From Salipiger bermudensis HTCC2601 (GTDB lineage Bacteria > Pseudomonadota > Alphaproteobacteria > Rhodobacterales > Rhodobacteraceae): DNA of 64,000 bases. The stretch spans positions 69,501 through 133,500 of the forward strand of contig NZ_DS022279.1 in NCBI RefSeq assembly GCF_000153725.1, in the 5' to 3' direction. This document shows, piece by piece, positions 9,171 to 17,233 of the stretch. The notes under the pieces were generated by a model. It saw nothing but the letters and a program-made list of their open reading frames with translations. It searched no databases and was not told the origin of the DNA. Position numbers and translations under genes: made by a program. Every line of letters starts with the position of its first letter. Within the stretch, counting starts at the first letter, position 1.

Positions 9171-10205
9171 ATGCCCCGCATCACGCTTCGCCAGCTGCTC
9201 GACCACGCCGCCGAGAACGGCTACGCCGTCCCGGCCTTCAACATCTCGAACATGGAGATGGGTCTGGCGATCATGACCGCCGCGCGCGAGACCGACGCGC
9301 CGGTGATCCTGGCGGCGTCGCGCGGGGCGCGGGCCTATGCCGGCGACGTGCTGCTGGCGCGGCTGATCGACGGGCTGGTCGAGACCTTCCCCGAGGTGCC
9401 GGTCTGCATGCATCTCGACCACGGCAACAACCTTGCGACCTGCGCCACCGCGATCCAGCACGGCTTTACCTCGGTGATGATGGACGGCTCGCTGCTGGCG
9501 GACGGCACCACCCCGGCGGAGTACGCCTATAACCGCGACATCACCGCCCGGGTCACCGAGATGGCCCATGCCTGCGGCGTCTCGGTCGAAGGCGAGCTTG
9601 GCGTTCTGGGCTCGCTCGAGACCGGCATGGGCGACCAGGAGGACGGTCACGGCGCTACCGAGAAGCTCTCGGAAGAGCAGCTGCTGACCGACCCGGAAGA
9701 GGCCGAGCGCTTCGTGCGCGAGACCGGCGTCGATGCGCTGGCGGTGGCGATGGGCACCAGCCACGGCGCCTACAAGTTCACCCGCCAGCCCGATGGCGAG
9801 ATCCTCGCGATGAGCGTCATCGAAGAGATCAACCGCCGCCTGCCGGACACGCATCTGGTGATGCACGGCTCGTCCTCGGTGCCCGAGGATCTGCGGCTGC
9901 TGATCAACAGCTATGGCGGCGACATGCGCCCGACCTGGGGCGTGCCGGTGGAGGAGATCCAGCGCGGCATCCGCTCGGGCGTGCGCAAGGTCAACATCGA
10001 CACCGACAACCGCATGGCGATGACGGCGGGGGTGCGCCGGGTGCTGTCCGACAACCCGGGCGAGTTCGACCCGCGCAAGTATCTCAAGGAAGGAAAGGCG
10101 CTGATGACCGCGCTCTGCAAGGCCCGCTTCGAGGCCTTCGGCACCGCCGGCCACGCGAGCCGCATCACGCCCGTCCCGCTGGAGGCGATGGCGCGGCGGT
10201 ACTGA
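9171..10205 (+). CDS. fba: Class II fructose-bisphosphate aldolase, Calvin-cycle subtype
   Basis: This 344-residue zinc aldolase begins at ATG 9171, behind GGGAGGAG and four bases after fbp. Zinc ligands and active-site motifs are visible: HLDHGNN (about residues 82-88), the VSVEGELG glutamate strand (about 138-145), GTSHGAYKF (about 202-210), VMHGSSS (about 231-237) and KVNIDTDNR (about 270-278). The longer insert and length match the CbbA-type subgroup, which condenses DHAP with glyceraldehyde 3-phosphate and often also with erythrose 4-phosphate. With EryI supplying erythrose 4-phosphate, it could make sedoheptulose 1,7-bisphosphate. Gluconeogenesis from other carbon sources is the alternative role. 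Confidence 0.92.
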   Translation: MPRITLRQLLDHAAENGYAVPAFNISNMEMGLAIMTAARETDAPVILAASRGARAYAGDVLLARLIDGLVETFPEVPVCMHLDHGNNLATCATAIQHGFTSVMMDGSLLADGTTPAEYAYNRDITARVTEMAHACGVSVEGELGVLGSLETGMGDQEDGHGATEKLSEEQLLTDPEEAERFVRETGVDALAVAMGTSHGAYKFTRQPDGEILAMSVIEEINRRLPDTHLVMHGSSSVPEDLRLLINSYGGDMRPTWGVPVEEIQRGIRSGVRKVNIDTDNRMAMTAGVRRVLSDNPGEFDPRKYLKEGKALMTALCKARFEAFGTAGHASRITPVPLEAMARRY

Positions 10206-10217
10206 GTGGCGGTTGCG

Positions 10218-10241
10218 GGCGGACGGCTAAGGCCGTCCGCC
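10218..10241 (+). terminator. Terminator hairpin after fba
   Basis: A perfect 10-bp stem (10218-10227 with 10232-10241, loop TAAG) lies 13 bases after the fba stop. In the rest of 10206-10507 I see no gene. GC content falls from about 10330 onward, which marks the edge of the atypical insert. Confidence 0.7.
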
Positions 10242-10507
10242 GCGGCTGGATGGAGCGGTGTTGTCGGAGCGGACGTGGCTGCAGGTTTATCCATGCCTCG
10301 GCTTACCGGCGCTTCCGGCCCAGACCTACCATTCACTGTCAGCTAATACGCTGCGGCGCGGCTAGACTTTGTCGCCGTTCGTGCACCGCGAAGCATTTTG
10401 GCGGTGCAAGCTTCGATCAGCGGACTTTTGCCCAGCCAAGCACCGCCTGAAATTATATAATCTCACACAAGAACCAAGCATTGGTTAAGGCTGAACCTCC
10501 CTGCGCT

Positions 10508-10846
10508 CTACTCAACTTCATTTTCATCTTCATCCGGCTTGGCATCCTCTACTTCTAAGCGCTCCACCGGCTTGTTATCGGCATGCGAGATTGTTTTTAT
10601 ATCCAACTTTGCCGCCAAAAGATCCACTTTGCTTTCTATCAGTTTCAGATCACGCTCATTTTGAGAACCGTCCGTGTTTGAAAAGCGATAGGCTTTGAGC
10701 ATCCCTTGCAACTCAGACACTTCTCGGCCCATATTTCGAACCCTATCATCGACATCATTTACACGAACATTGATTTTCTGCACATCCTCGAGGAGAGAAA
10801 AAACTCTTGCGTTCAACTCCAACAGAGATTTCAGCCACCCAACCAT
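10508..10846 (-). CDS. Hypothetical coiled-coil protein
   Basis: I do not recognise this 112-residue protein. It begins with a short amphipathic segment (MVGWLKSLLELNARVFSLLE) and continues as charged heptad-like sequence (about residues 20-55, then 65-90) that should form a coiled coil. It ends in a strongly acidic tail (DAKPDEDENEVE). There is no signal peptide or membrane helix. Its ATG overlaps the upstream stop (TGATG), so it is coupled to the gene at 10846. Base composition is visibly less GC-rich than the flanking catabolic genes, suggesting acquisition. The pair could be a small defence or membrane-associated module, but nothing shows this. Confidence 0.65.
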   Translation of the reverse strand: MVGWLKSLLELNARVFSLLEDVQKINVRVNDVDDRVRNMGREVSELQGMLKAYRFSNTDGSQNERDLKLIESKVDLLAAKLDIKTISHADNKPVERLEVEDAKPDEDENEVE

Positions 10847-11406
10847 CAGGTTAAAACCTCGTGCCGTCTTGGATCTTTGCTGATTTCTTCCAACGCAGCG
10901 TCAAATCCTGCGGCTGCGATTGTTGTTCGGCATTCGATTACCAAGGAAAGAAGGCTCTTTGCAAAGTCTTCAGTAGTCTCGCCCTCCTCTATTGTGGCCA
11001 TCAGGTCGGTCGACTGAGGAATAGACTGGAGCAGCCTGTCGCGAGAGTCACCATCATCAGATTCCAAATACCTCCCAATTAGGAAGGATGCTCTATGAGG
11101 TTCTAAAATATCCCCATTTGAGATTCTTCCAAATGTAAAGTCGTTGAAATCCTTGCCTTTAAGAATTCCCTCAAAATTCCTCGAAATCGCCTCAGAACTT
11201 ACCCCTCTGCTTGAAATAAAATCAAGCTCCGGTACCTGGATAAACCATTTCCAAGTATCATCCAATTGATCCAAATGCATTTCAACTAAAAGCAGAAGCA
11301 GGAGAGCTGGCGGCTGATCCGAGCTTTGCTCACTGTCCATTAGGCTATCCAAATGACTATACTCCTCTGCAGAGGCGACACTTACCGATAGGTAGCTCCA
11401 CCTCAT
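10846..11406 (-). CDS. Hypothetical protein of the low-GC insert
   Basis: This 186-residue protein has no family I recognise. It is soluble and acidic, with a leucine-rich helix near residue 35 and a C-terminal half rich in D and E (ESDDGDSRD, ATIEEGETTEDF). The ATG at 11406 has no clear ribosome site. A TTG at 11352 sits nine bases after AGGAG and an ATG lies at 11340, so the N-terminus is uncertain. It is coupled by TGATG overlap to the coiled-coil gene downstream. Codon use and GC content differ from the neighbouring sugar genes, consistent with horizontal transfer. Confidence 0.6.
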   Translation of the reverse strand: MRWSYLSVSVASAEEYSHLDSLMDSEQSSDQPPALLLLLLVEMHLDQLDDTWKWFIQVPELDFISSRGVSSEAISRNFEGILKGKDFNDFTFGRISNGDILEPHRASFLIGRYLESDDGDSRDRLLQSIPQSTDLMATIEEGETTEDFAKSLLSLVIECRTTIAAAGFDAALEEISKDPRRHEVLT

Positions 11407-11748
11407 TGACTGAAATCAGACTACCCAATATGCCAGCCCTTGGTCAACGATGCTGACTTTGAAGTTGCCCACTGCTAATAATGAACCATCATTCAGAAAG
11501 GGCATCAAACCGTCTTTCGCACAGTAGCATACACCACTGACACTTTGCTGCTTGAATGTCGGCTGTCGCCATCTGTGCACGCCAGCCTCGCACCTGCAGC
11601 GAATGCACACTGTCCGCCCTTCGAGCCAACGCCTCGCGGCATGCTGCGCATTGCATGAATGTCGCAGGAGAGCCGCAAGCGGACATCGTGATCTGGTCCT
11701 CCGCAGCTCCCCCAATCACCCTCGATCGCAGCCCGCCACCCTTTCCGC
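11407..11748. other. Gene-poor stretch between insert genes and yoeB
   Basis: No convincing gene is present. A 99-codon minus-strand open frame (11416-11715) is rich in Cys, Arg and Trp, lacks a ribosome site and resembles no family I know, so I treat it as non-coding or decayed. Any promoter for the 11406 gene should lie at its left edge. Confidence 0.4.
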
Positions 11749-12015
11749 TCAATAATGGAACCGGCACTGCGCGATTTCGAGCACCTGCGCCGCGCCCTCG
11801 CCGCGGACGCGGTAGACCAGGCGGTGCTCGCGGGTGATGCGGCGGGACCACCAGCCGCTCAGGTCACCCTTGAGCGGCTCGGGCTTGCCGGTGCCGTCAT
11901 ACGGATGACGGCGGCATTCCTCGATCAGCTTGTTGAGCCGTTTCAAACCCTGTCGGTCGGTGTCCTGCCAGTGGCGGTGCTCGGCCCAGGCCTTACTTGA
12001 GAACGTAATCTTCAT
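11749..12015 (-). CDS. yoeB: Toxin YoeB (RelE-superfamily mRNA endoribonuclease)
   Basis: The 88-residue protein is a full-length YoeB, a ribosome-dependent mRNA interferase. Residues expected for catalysis are present: E46 in GKPEPLKG, R65 in REHRLVY, and the C-terminal H87-Y88 (CRFHY). LSGWWSRRI and EHRLVYRV are typical family blocks. The ATG at 12015 lies inside the yefM gene (23-base overlap), the usual coupled antitoxin-toxin arrangement. An upstream extension of the frame is only the yefM shadow. Its presence in a less GC-rich insert suggests it stabilises that segment. Confidence 0.95.
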   Translation of the reverse strand: MKITFSSKAWAEHRHWQDTDRQGLKRLNKLIEECRRHPYDGTGKPEPLKGDLSGWWSRRITREHRLVYRVRGEGAAQVLEIAQCRFHY

Positions 12016-12262
12016 CGACGCGCTCGACCTCGAGACCCTCACCCGCATCGAACTCGGCAATGGAGGCGCGCAAGCGGGCGGCGTTGCGCGGCGAGGACAG
12101 CAGGTAGAGCGTGGTCTGGATCGCGTCCCACTCCTCCTGCGCAACCATCACCACGCCCTCGCGGCCGGTGCGGGTGATGACCAGCTCCTCGCGGTCCTCG
12201 ACCACCTTGTCGAGCGCCTTGGCGAGGCCGTTGCGGGCGTCTGTATAGGTCATGACGTTCAT
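11993..12262 (-). CDS. yefM: Antitoxin YefM (Phd/YefM family)
   Basis: This 89-residue antitoxin has the N-terminal DNA-binding fold (MNVMTYTDARNGLAKALDKV, then VITRTGREGVVMVAQEEWDAIQTTLYLL). The acidic C-terminal tail that wraps YoeB follows (about residues 60-89). The ATG at 12262 follows GGGAGGG; a second ATG three codons later is possible. YefM neutralises YoeB and normally represses its own promoter, so an operator is expected in 12263-12360, where the sequence includes an AT-rich stretch (AAATTGATATGATCAGAATC, from 12334). Confidence 0.95.
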   Translation of the reverse strand: MNVMTYTDARNGLAKALDKVVEDREELVITRTGREGVVMVAQEEWDAIQTTLYLLSSPRNAARLRASIAEFDAGEGLEVERVDEDYVLK

Positions 12263-12415
12263 GGCGATCCCTCCCGGAGCCGGTGCTGCGCCGCACGCCG
12301 CCGGCGGGCTGGCCGGGGCGGGGCGGTTAGGTCTAAATTGATATGATCAGAATCCTGTACATGTCAAGCGGCGGCCCGGGTCGCTGGCCCATGCACGGGC
12401 ACGGGAGTGGCATGA

Positions 12416-12442
12416 GAAAGGGGGCCGCGCGGGCCCCCTTTC
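12416..12442. terminator. Strong terminator at the end of the erythritol ABC operon
   Basis: A perfect 11-bp stem pairs 12416-12426 with 12432-12442 around the loop GCGCG. It lies 22 bases beyond the minus-strand stop of the binding-protein gene. A/T runs flank both sides, so it may work in both directions. Confidence 0.8.
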
Positions 12443-12464
12443 TTTGCTGCGTTCAGCGCCCGGA

Positions 12465-13415
12465 TCAGGAGGATTGATCGAGCGTGAAGGCGGCGGTGTA
12501 GTTCTCGACATTGCTCTCGTCGATCAGCATGCAGTCGAAGAGTTGCTTCTCCTCGGCGACCATGAGCTCGCCGTTGGTGATGAAGTGGTCGGCCTGGCGC
12601 ACCGCCTCCTCGGCGAAGATCGCCACCGGCTGCAGCACGGTGTAGGTCAGCTCGCCGGCCTTGACCGCGTCGACCGCATCGGGGGAGCCGTCGAAGCCGC
12701 CGACGACCATGCCCTCGAGCTGGCCGGCTTCCTTGAGCGCCGCGATGGCGCCAAGCGCCATCTCGTCATTGCCCGAGATCACGCCCTTGATGTCGGGGTT
12801 GGCCTGCAGCATGGACTGCATCTTCGAGTAGCCCTGCGTGCGGTCCCAGTTGGCCACTTCCTGCGCCTTCTTCTCGAGGTCGGGATACTGGGTCAGCACC
12901 GTCTCGAAGCCGTTGGAGCGGGTCTGGGCGTTGTTGTCCGAGGGGGCGCCGAAAAGCTCGACATAGGAGCCCTCGCCGCCGATCGCCTCGACCCAGGCCA
13001 TGGCGCCGAGCGCCGCACCCTGCGCGTTGTTCGAGACGAGCTGCGCCTTGGCGAGGCCGGACTGGTTGATCTCGGCGTTGACGATGAAGACCGGGATGCC
13101 GGCCTCGACCGCCTTCTTCACCGCGCCGACCGAGCCGTCGGCATTGGCCGGGTCGAGGATGATCGCCTTGGCCTGGTTGGTGATCGCGGTGTCGACGAGG
13201 TTGCTCTCGGTGTTGGTGTCGCCCTTGTGGGCGGCGACGTTTGCGTCATAGCCCAGCTCCTCGGCGGTGGCCTTGGCGACCTCGCCCTCGGTGAACCAGT
13301 AGGGGTTCGAGGGGTCGTTGACGATGATCGAGATCAGGCCGTCGGCCATGGCGGCCTGCGCCATGAGCGGCAGGGCGGCGACGGTGGCGAGGATGGTGCG
13401 GCGGGTGAGTTTCAT
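12465..13415 (-). CDS. eryG: Ribose-type ABC sugar-binding protein, probable erythritol binding protein
   Basis: This 316-residue periplasmic protein has an N-terminal signal peptide (LTRRTILATVAALPLMAQ, cleavage after AMA) with a twin arginine. Two type I periplasmic-binding lobes follow: SIIVNDPSNPYWFTEG opens the fold, and KGVISGNDEMALGAIAAL and GGFDGSPDAVDAV are classic RbsB-like blocks. It is the last gene of the minus-strand operon DUF2291-ATPase-permease-binding protein, which is divergent from eryABCD. Rhizobial erythritol loci have the same kind of transporter (EryEFG), so erythritol is the likely ligand. Another polyol is possible. Confidence 0.87.
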   Translation of the reverse strand: MKLTRRTILATVAALPLMAQAAMADGLISIIVNDPSNPYWFTEGEVAKATAEELGYDANVAAHKGDTNTESNLVDTAITNQAKAIILDPANADGSVGAVKKAVEAGIPVFIVNAEINQSGLAKAQLVSNNAQGAALGAMAWVEAIGGEGSYVELFGAPSDNNAQTRSNGFETVLTQYPDLEKKAQEVANWDRTQGYSKMQSMLQANPDIKGVISGNDEMALGAIAALKEAGQLEGMVVGGFDGSPDAVDAVKAGELTYTVLQPVAIFAEEAVRQADHFITNGELMVAEEKQLFDCMLIDESNVENYTAAFTLDQSS

Positions 13416-13475
13416 GGTTTGGGGTCCTCCCGTTGGGTTTTGGAACTGCCGGAGGGTCCGGCGGGGGTATTCGGG

Positions 13476-13497
13476 TGCGGGGTCTCCTCGCCCCGCA
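13476..13497 (-). other. Intercistronic hairpin between permease and binding-protein genes
   Basis: A 7-bp GC stem (13476-13482 with 13491-13497) lies in the 93-base gap ahead of the binding-protein gene. It may set mRNA stability so that the binding protein is made in excess. Confidence 0.4.
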
Positions 13498-13508
13498 TCC
13501 GCGAAGTC

Positions 13509-14543
13509 TCAGCGGCCGGTGCGGCCGTATTGCAGGCTGTTGAGCAGCACGGCGAGCACGATCACGGCGCCGGTAAAGACGGTCTGCCAGTAGGCCGACA
13601 CGCCGATGATCACGAGCCCGTCGCTCAGGAAGCCGATGACGAAGGCGCCGAGCATGGTGCCGCGCACGTTGCCGCGCCCGCCGGTCAGGGCGGCCCCGCC
13701 GATCACCACCGCCGCGATGGCGGTGAGCTCGTAGGTGGTGCCCGCGGTGGGGCCGGCAGAGGTCAGCTGCGAGCTCAGGACAAGGCCGGCGATGGCGGCG
13801 CAGATGCCGGAGAGCACATAGACCGAGACCTTGACCTTGCGGGTGGGCACGCCCGAGAGTTCGGCGGCGCGCTCGTTGCCGCCCGAGGCGTAGAGCCAGC
13901 GGCCAAAGGCGGTGCGGGCCAGCACGAGACCCACGGTCAGAGCCACCAGCGCCAGCACGATCACCCCGATGGGGACGCCGCCGATGCGGTTGAAGCCGAG
14001 CCAGTCGAAGCCGGTGTTGCCCAGGGCTGCGTCGCCGCCGAGGTTGTTGTAGGTCAGCCCGTTGGTCATCAGCAGCGCCACGCCGCGGGCGACGTAGAGC
14101 ATGCCGAGCGTGGCCACGAAGGCGGGCACGTTGAAGAACGCGATGAGCACGCCGTTGATCGCGCCGACGAAGGCGCCGAGGCAGATGGTCAGCAGCACCA
14201 CCGCCCAGACCGGCGGGTAGAGGATGACACCGGCGGCGGGGATCTCGACGCCCTGCATCAGGTAGCCCGCGACCACACCGGAAAGTCCCAGGGTGGAGCC
14301 CACCGAAAGGTCGATGCCGCCATTCAGGATGACCAGCAGCATGCCGATGGCCAGCAGGCCGAAGATCGCCACGTGGCTCGACATGATGAGGAAGTTGCCG
14401 ACGCTGAAATAGACCGGCGACAGGATCGAGAACACGATGATGATTGCCACGAGGGCAAAGAAGGCGCGGCCTTCGAGAAGAATCTTGCCAATGTTCATGC
14501 TGGTGCCACCTGTTGCCGGCTTGGAATTCGTGATGTCCGCCAT
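13509..14543 (-). CDS. eryF: Ribose-type ABC transporter permease, probable erythritol uptake
   Basis: The 344-residue RbsC-family inner-membrane protein has about ten hydrophobic helices. Family blocks are ILNGGIDLSVGSTLGLSG (about residue 77), VPAFVATLGMLYVARGVALL (about 143), YASGGNERAAELSGV (about 224) and ALTGGRGNVRGTMLGAF. The ATG at 14543 follows GGGAGG. The frame remains open far upstream only because the opposite strand of the ATPase gene is free of stops. It works with the ATPase at 14555 (11-base gap) and the binding protein at 12465. Confidence 0.9.
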   Translation of the reverse strand: MADITNSKPATGGTSMNIGKILLEGRAFFALVAIIIVFSILSPVYFSVGNFLIMSSHVAIFGLLAIGMLLVILNGGIDLSVGSTLGLSGVVAGYLMQGVEIPAAGVILYPPVWAVVLLTICLGAFVGAINGVLIAFFNVPAFVATLGMLYVARGVALLMTNGLTYNNLGGDAALGNTGFDWLGFNRIGGVPIGVIVLALVALTVGLVLARTAFGRWLYASGGNERAAELSGVPTRKVKVSVYVLSGICAAIAGLVLSSQLTSAGPTAGTTYELTAIAAVVIGGAALTGGRGNVRGTMLGAFVIGFLSDGLVIIGVSAYWQTVFTGAVIVLAVLLNSLQYGRTGR

Positions 14544-14554
14544 GATGGCCTCCC

Positions 14555-16096
14555 TTAATGGTGCACGGCTTCGCCAGAGGCGGCCATGATCTGTTCCTTG
14601 GTTGCGGTATGGTCGAACGTGGCGGCGATGCGGCCGCGGTGCATGACGATGATGCGGTGGGCGATGCTCAGGCACTCGCCGACCTCGGAGGTCGAGTAGA
14701 CCACCGCCAGCCCGCGCTCCTTCGCGGTCTGGGCGAGCAGCTTGAAAACCTCGGCCTTGGCGCCGATGTCGATGCCGCGCGACGGCTCGTCGAGCAGGAT
14801 GACCTCGGGCCGGGTGGCGAGCATCTTGCCGATCACAACCTTCTGCTGGTTGCCGCCCGAGAGCGAGCCGATCATCGCGCCGCCGCCATCGGTCTTGACG
14901 GTGACCTCGCGGATCGAGGTCTCGACGACCTTGCGTTCGGCCTTGCGCGAGGTAAATAGCCCGCGGGTAAAGGCGCCGATCGAGGCCAGTGACAGGTTCT
15001 GGCCGACGGTCATGGTCTGCACCAGCCCGTCGCGCTGCCGGTCCTCGGGGACCAGCACCAGCCCGGCCTCGATGCGCTGCGAGATCGACAGGCCCGAGAC
15101 GTCCTGCCCGTGCAGCTTCACGGCGCCGCCGCTGGCGGCGAGGCGCCCGGCCGCGCATTCCATCATCTCGGTGCGCCCGGCGCCCATCAGCCCGTAGATG
15201 CAGACGATCTCGCCGGCCTTCACCGACAGGCTCATGTGATCGACCACCAGCCCATGTCCCGAGGGATCGGGCACGCAAAGCTCTTCGATCGAGAGGGCAG
15301 GGGCGCCCATCTCGCTCTCGGGCGGGCTGCCGAGGTCGAAATTCTCGCCCACCATGTTGCGCACGATCCACTCGAGGTCGATCTCGGCGCGCGGCGCCCA
15401 GGCGGTCATCGCGCCGTCACGCAGCACCACCGCGTGGTCGGTCACCTCGAGCGCTTCCTCGAGATGATGCGAGATGTAGACGATGCTGACGCCCTTGGCG
15501 GTCAGGTCGTTAATCACCTTGAACAGCACCTCGACCTCGGAGGCCGACAGCGCCGAGGTGGGCTCGTCCATGATCAGGATGCGCGAGCGGGCCTGCAGGG
15601 CGCGGGCGATCTCGACGATCTGCTGCTGCCCGAGGCGCAGCTCCTCGACCGGGGTGAGCGGGTCGATCTCTTCCTCGAGCTCTTCCATCAGGGCGCGGGT
15701 GACGCGCTCTTCCTCGGCGAAATCGACGCCGCGGGCGGTGCGGATCTCACGCCCCATGAAGATGTTGTCGCGGACGTTGAGATTGGGCGCCAGCGCCAGC
15801 TCCTGGTGGATGATCGAGATGCCCTGCGCCAGCGCGTCGTTGGCGCCGTGAAAGGTGACCGGCTGGCCGTCGAGCAGGATCTGGCCCGAGGTCGGGGTCA
15901 CGATGCCGGACAGGATCTTCATCAGGGTCGACTTGCCGGCGCCGTTCTCGCCGAAAAGCGTGGTGACCTGCCCGCGGTGGATGTCGAAGTTGACGCCCTT
16001 GAGCGCCTTCACCGCGCCGTAATGCTTGGCGACGTGGCGGGCCGACATCACGACCTCGCCGGTGGCGCCGGGGCGGATGGTCTGGTGAACGGTCAT
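14555..16096 (-). CDS. eryE: Ribose-type ABC transporter ATPase (double nucleotide-binding domain), probable erythritol uptake
   Basis: This 513-residue protein carries two fused ABC domains like RbsA. The first has Walker A GENGAGKSTLM (about residue 53), a LRLGQQQIVEIARAL signature and Walker B ILIMDEPTSAL. The second has the usual degenerate P-loop GLMGAGRTEMM but a full LSGGNQQKVVIGKML and VILLDEPSRGIDIG. Its ATG overlaps the upstream DUF2291 stop (16093-16096). It energises sugar import through the permease at 13509. Confidence 0.92.
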   Translation of the reverse strand: MTVHQTIRPGATGEVVMSARHVAKHYGAVKALKGVNFDIHRGQVTTLFGENGAGKSTLMKILSGIVTPTSGQILLDGQPVTFHGANDALAQGISIIHQELALAPNLNVRDNIFMGREIRTARGVDFAEEERVTRALMEELEEEIDPLTPVEELRLGQQQIVEIARALQARSRILIMDEPTSALSASEVEVLFKVINDLTAKGVSIVYISHHLEEALEVTDHAVVLRDGAMTAWAPRAEIDLEWIVRNMVGENFDLGSPPESEMGAPALSIEELCVPDPSGHGLVVDHMSLSVKAGEIVCIYGLMGAGRTEMMECAAGRLAASGGAVKLHGQDVSGLSISQRIEAGLVLVPEDRQRDGLVQTMTVGQNLSLASIGAFTRGLFTSRKAERKVVETSIREVTVKTDGGGAMIGSLSGGNQQKVVIGKMLATRPEVILLDEPSRGIDIGAKAEVFKLLAQTAKERGLAVVYSTSEVGECLSIAHRIIVMHRGRIAATFDHTATKEQIMAASGEAVHH

Positions 16097-16734
16097 TGCA
16101 CCGACACCTCGACCGGGGTGATCAGCCACATCTTGGGATTGATCAGCTTGAAGGCGCCGGTGACGGTCATCTGCTTGCCGGTCAGGTCGGAGGTGTCGAG
16201 CCCCTCGAGCACCTCGGCCTTCATGGCGCGGTTGATGCCGGCGCCGGCGTCCTGATACTCGATCTGGTTCTTGAATTCGCCGAAGGCGATGTCGCCGGGC
16301 GCGTCGCGCAGGTCGGTGCCATTGATCGCGGGACCGGTCTGGACCCGGATGCGAACGTCCTCGACGCCCTCGACCGCGACATCGTAGATGCCGCCCTTGC
16401 CCTCGCCCACGGTGCCGCTGAGGCGCACAGGCAGCACCGGCATGGCTCCCCCGGTGCCGTATTGCGCGGCGGCGGCGGCCTTGTCCTCGGCCAGCGCGGC
16501 GGCCAGCGTCGCCGCATCGACGGCGCGGGTGGTGATGTCCTCGCGGATGCGGGGGAACTGTTCGGCGCCGTAGGCATCGGGCGAGAAGCCCGCGACGCGG
16601 GTGTCCTCGTCCGAGCCGATGGTGACGACGGTGGTGTCGAGCGCCATCGCGGCGACCACGCAGAGCGCCACGGCGCCGAGGATCAGGCCCCGCCGTCCGA
16701 TGCGCGGTTTGATGGATATCTCGCTGGCACTCAT
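16093..16734 (-). CDS. DUF2291-family membrane-anchored accessory protein of the erythritol ABC operon
   Basis: The 213-residue protein has one N-terminal membrane helix (about residues 14-32, LILGAVALCVVAAMALDTTV) and a periplasmic remainder. Blocks GPAINGTDLRDA and FGEFKNQIEYQDAGAGINRA recur in the protein at 55470 (GPVIRGTALRDA, FTDFRDQIEFA), so the two are paralogues. DUF2291 proteins have no established function but often sit beside ribose-type ABC transporters. Here it is first in the operon and overlaps the ATPase start by four bases. A role as a transporter accessory or periplasmic sugar-handling factor is inference. No lipobox is evident in this copy, unlike its paralogue. Confidence 0.8.
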   Translation of the reverse strand: MSASEISIKPRIGRRGLILGAVALCVVAAMALDTTVVTIGSDEDTRVAGFSPDAYGAEQFPRIREDITTRAVDAATLAAALAEDKAAAAAQYGTGGAMPVLPVRLSGTVGEGKGGIYDVAVEGVEDVRIRVQTGPAINGTDLRDAPGDIAFGEFKNQIEYQDAGAGINRAMKAEVLEGLDTSDLTGKQMTVTGAFKLINPKMWLITPVEVSVQ

Positions 16735-17225
16735 GCCTCTCGCTCCTCCCGTCGGGCCCCGAAGGCGGGGCCGGTTGATCATCGCAGGAGGGTGTCGGCC
16801 GCGTCCGGGCAGAGCCTCTGCGACGGCCTTTGCCGGGCAAAGGCCGGGCTGGCGTGCCCGGATGAGATCCGATGAGGCCAGACCGAGGTCCGGACCGTGA
16901 TCCTCCCGTTTCGCGGAAGCGCCCGGCGATCTGCCGATTCTCCCGCTCCGCCGCAGAACCCCATGATTTGCCGGCCTTTTCCTCCGAATTGCTGGCGGGG
17001 CTGTCTGCGTCGTTCTCTTCACCTTAGATGAAATAAATTACGATGGAAGTAAAAAATTACACTCGACATGATGCGCCGCGCCGGTATGGTTGAAGGTGTT
17101 TCCCGGGCAGTGCCCCGTGGAATCGGCCGTGTCGGCAGGAGGGGTCGGCGGCATCTGGAAAGGGAGGAGCGGCATGGCTCAGGCATATTGCCCGGCCCAG
17201 CCAGCGCATCGCGAGGCGGTGCAGC
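16735..17225. promoter_or_regulatory. Divergent control region between the erythritol ABC operon and eryABCD
   Basis: This 491-base gap separates two divergent operons. Most is GC-rich, but 17022-17062 is distinctly AT-rich and contains TTAC-N7-GTAA (17038-17052) and the overlapping palindrome GTAAAAAATTAC (17049-17060). Those are candidate operator and promoter elements, EryD being the obvious candidate regulator. A small leader frame with a strong ribosome site occupies 17174-17233. No other gene is seen. Confidence 0.55.
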
Positions 17226-17233
17226 ATGGCTGA
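17174..17233 (+). CDS. Possible 19-residue leader peptide overlapping eryA
   Basis: A short frame encodes MAQAYCPAQPAHREAVQHG. It starts behind AGGGAGGAGC (17161-17170), the only strong Shine-Dalgarno sequence ahead of eryA, and ends at a TGA eight bases inside eryA (17231-17233), in another frame. eryA's own ATG at 17226 has only a weak GCGAGG upstream. The arrangement suggests translational coupling, with ribosomes finishing the leader re-initiating at eryA. Whether the peptide is made is unproven. A mis-chosen eryA start is the alternative, but no better in-frame start exists upstream. Confidence 0.4.
   Translation: MAQAYCPAQPAHREAVQHG

Noticed and set aside
11416-11715. Possible 99-residue protein on the minus strand
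   Set aside because: No ribosome site, odd Cys/Arg/Trp-rich composition and no recognisable family; it may be a decayed fragment.
12444-14558. Very long plus-strand open frame (about 700 codons) opposite the erythritol transporter genes
   Set aside because: It is antisense to two clear ABC genes, rich in His/Gly/Arg/Asp and without ribosome site or family resemblance. Stop-free antisense frames are common at this GC content.
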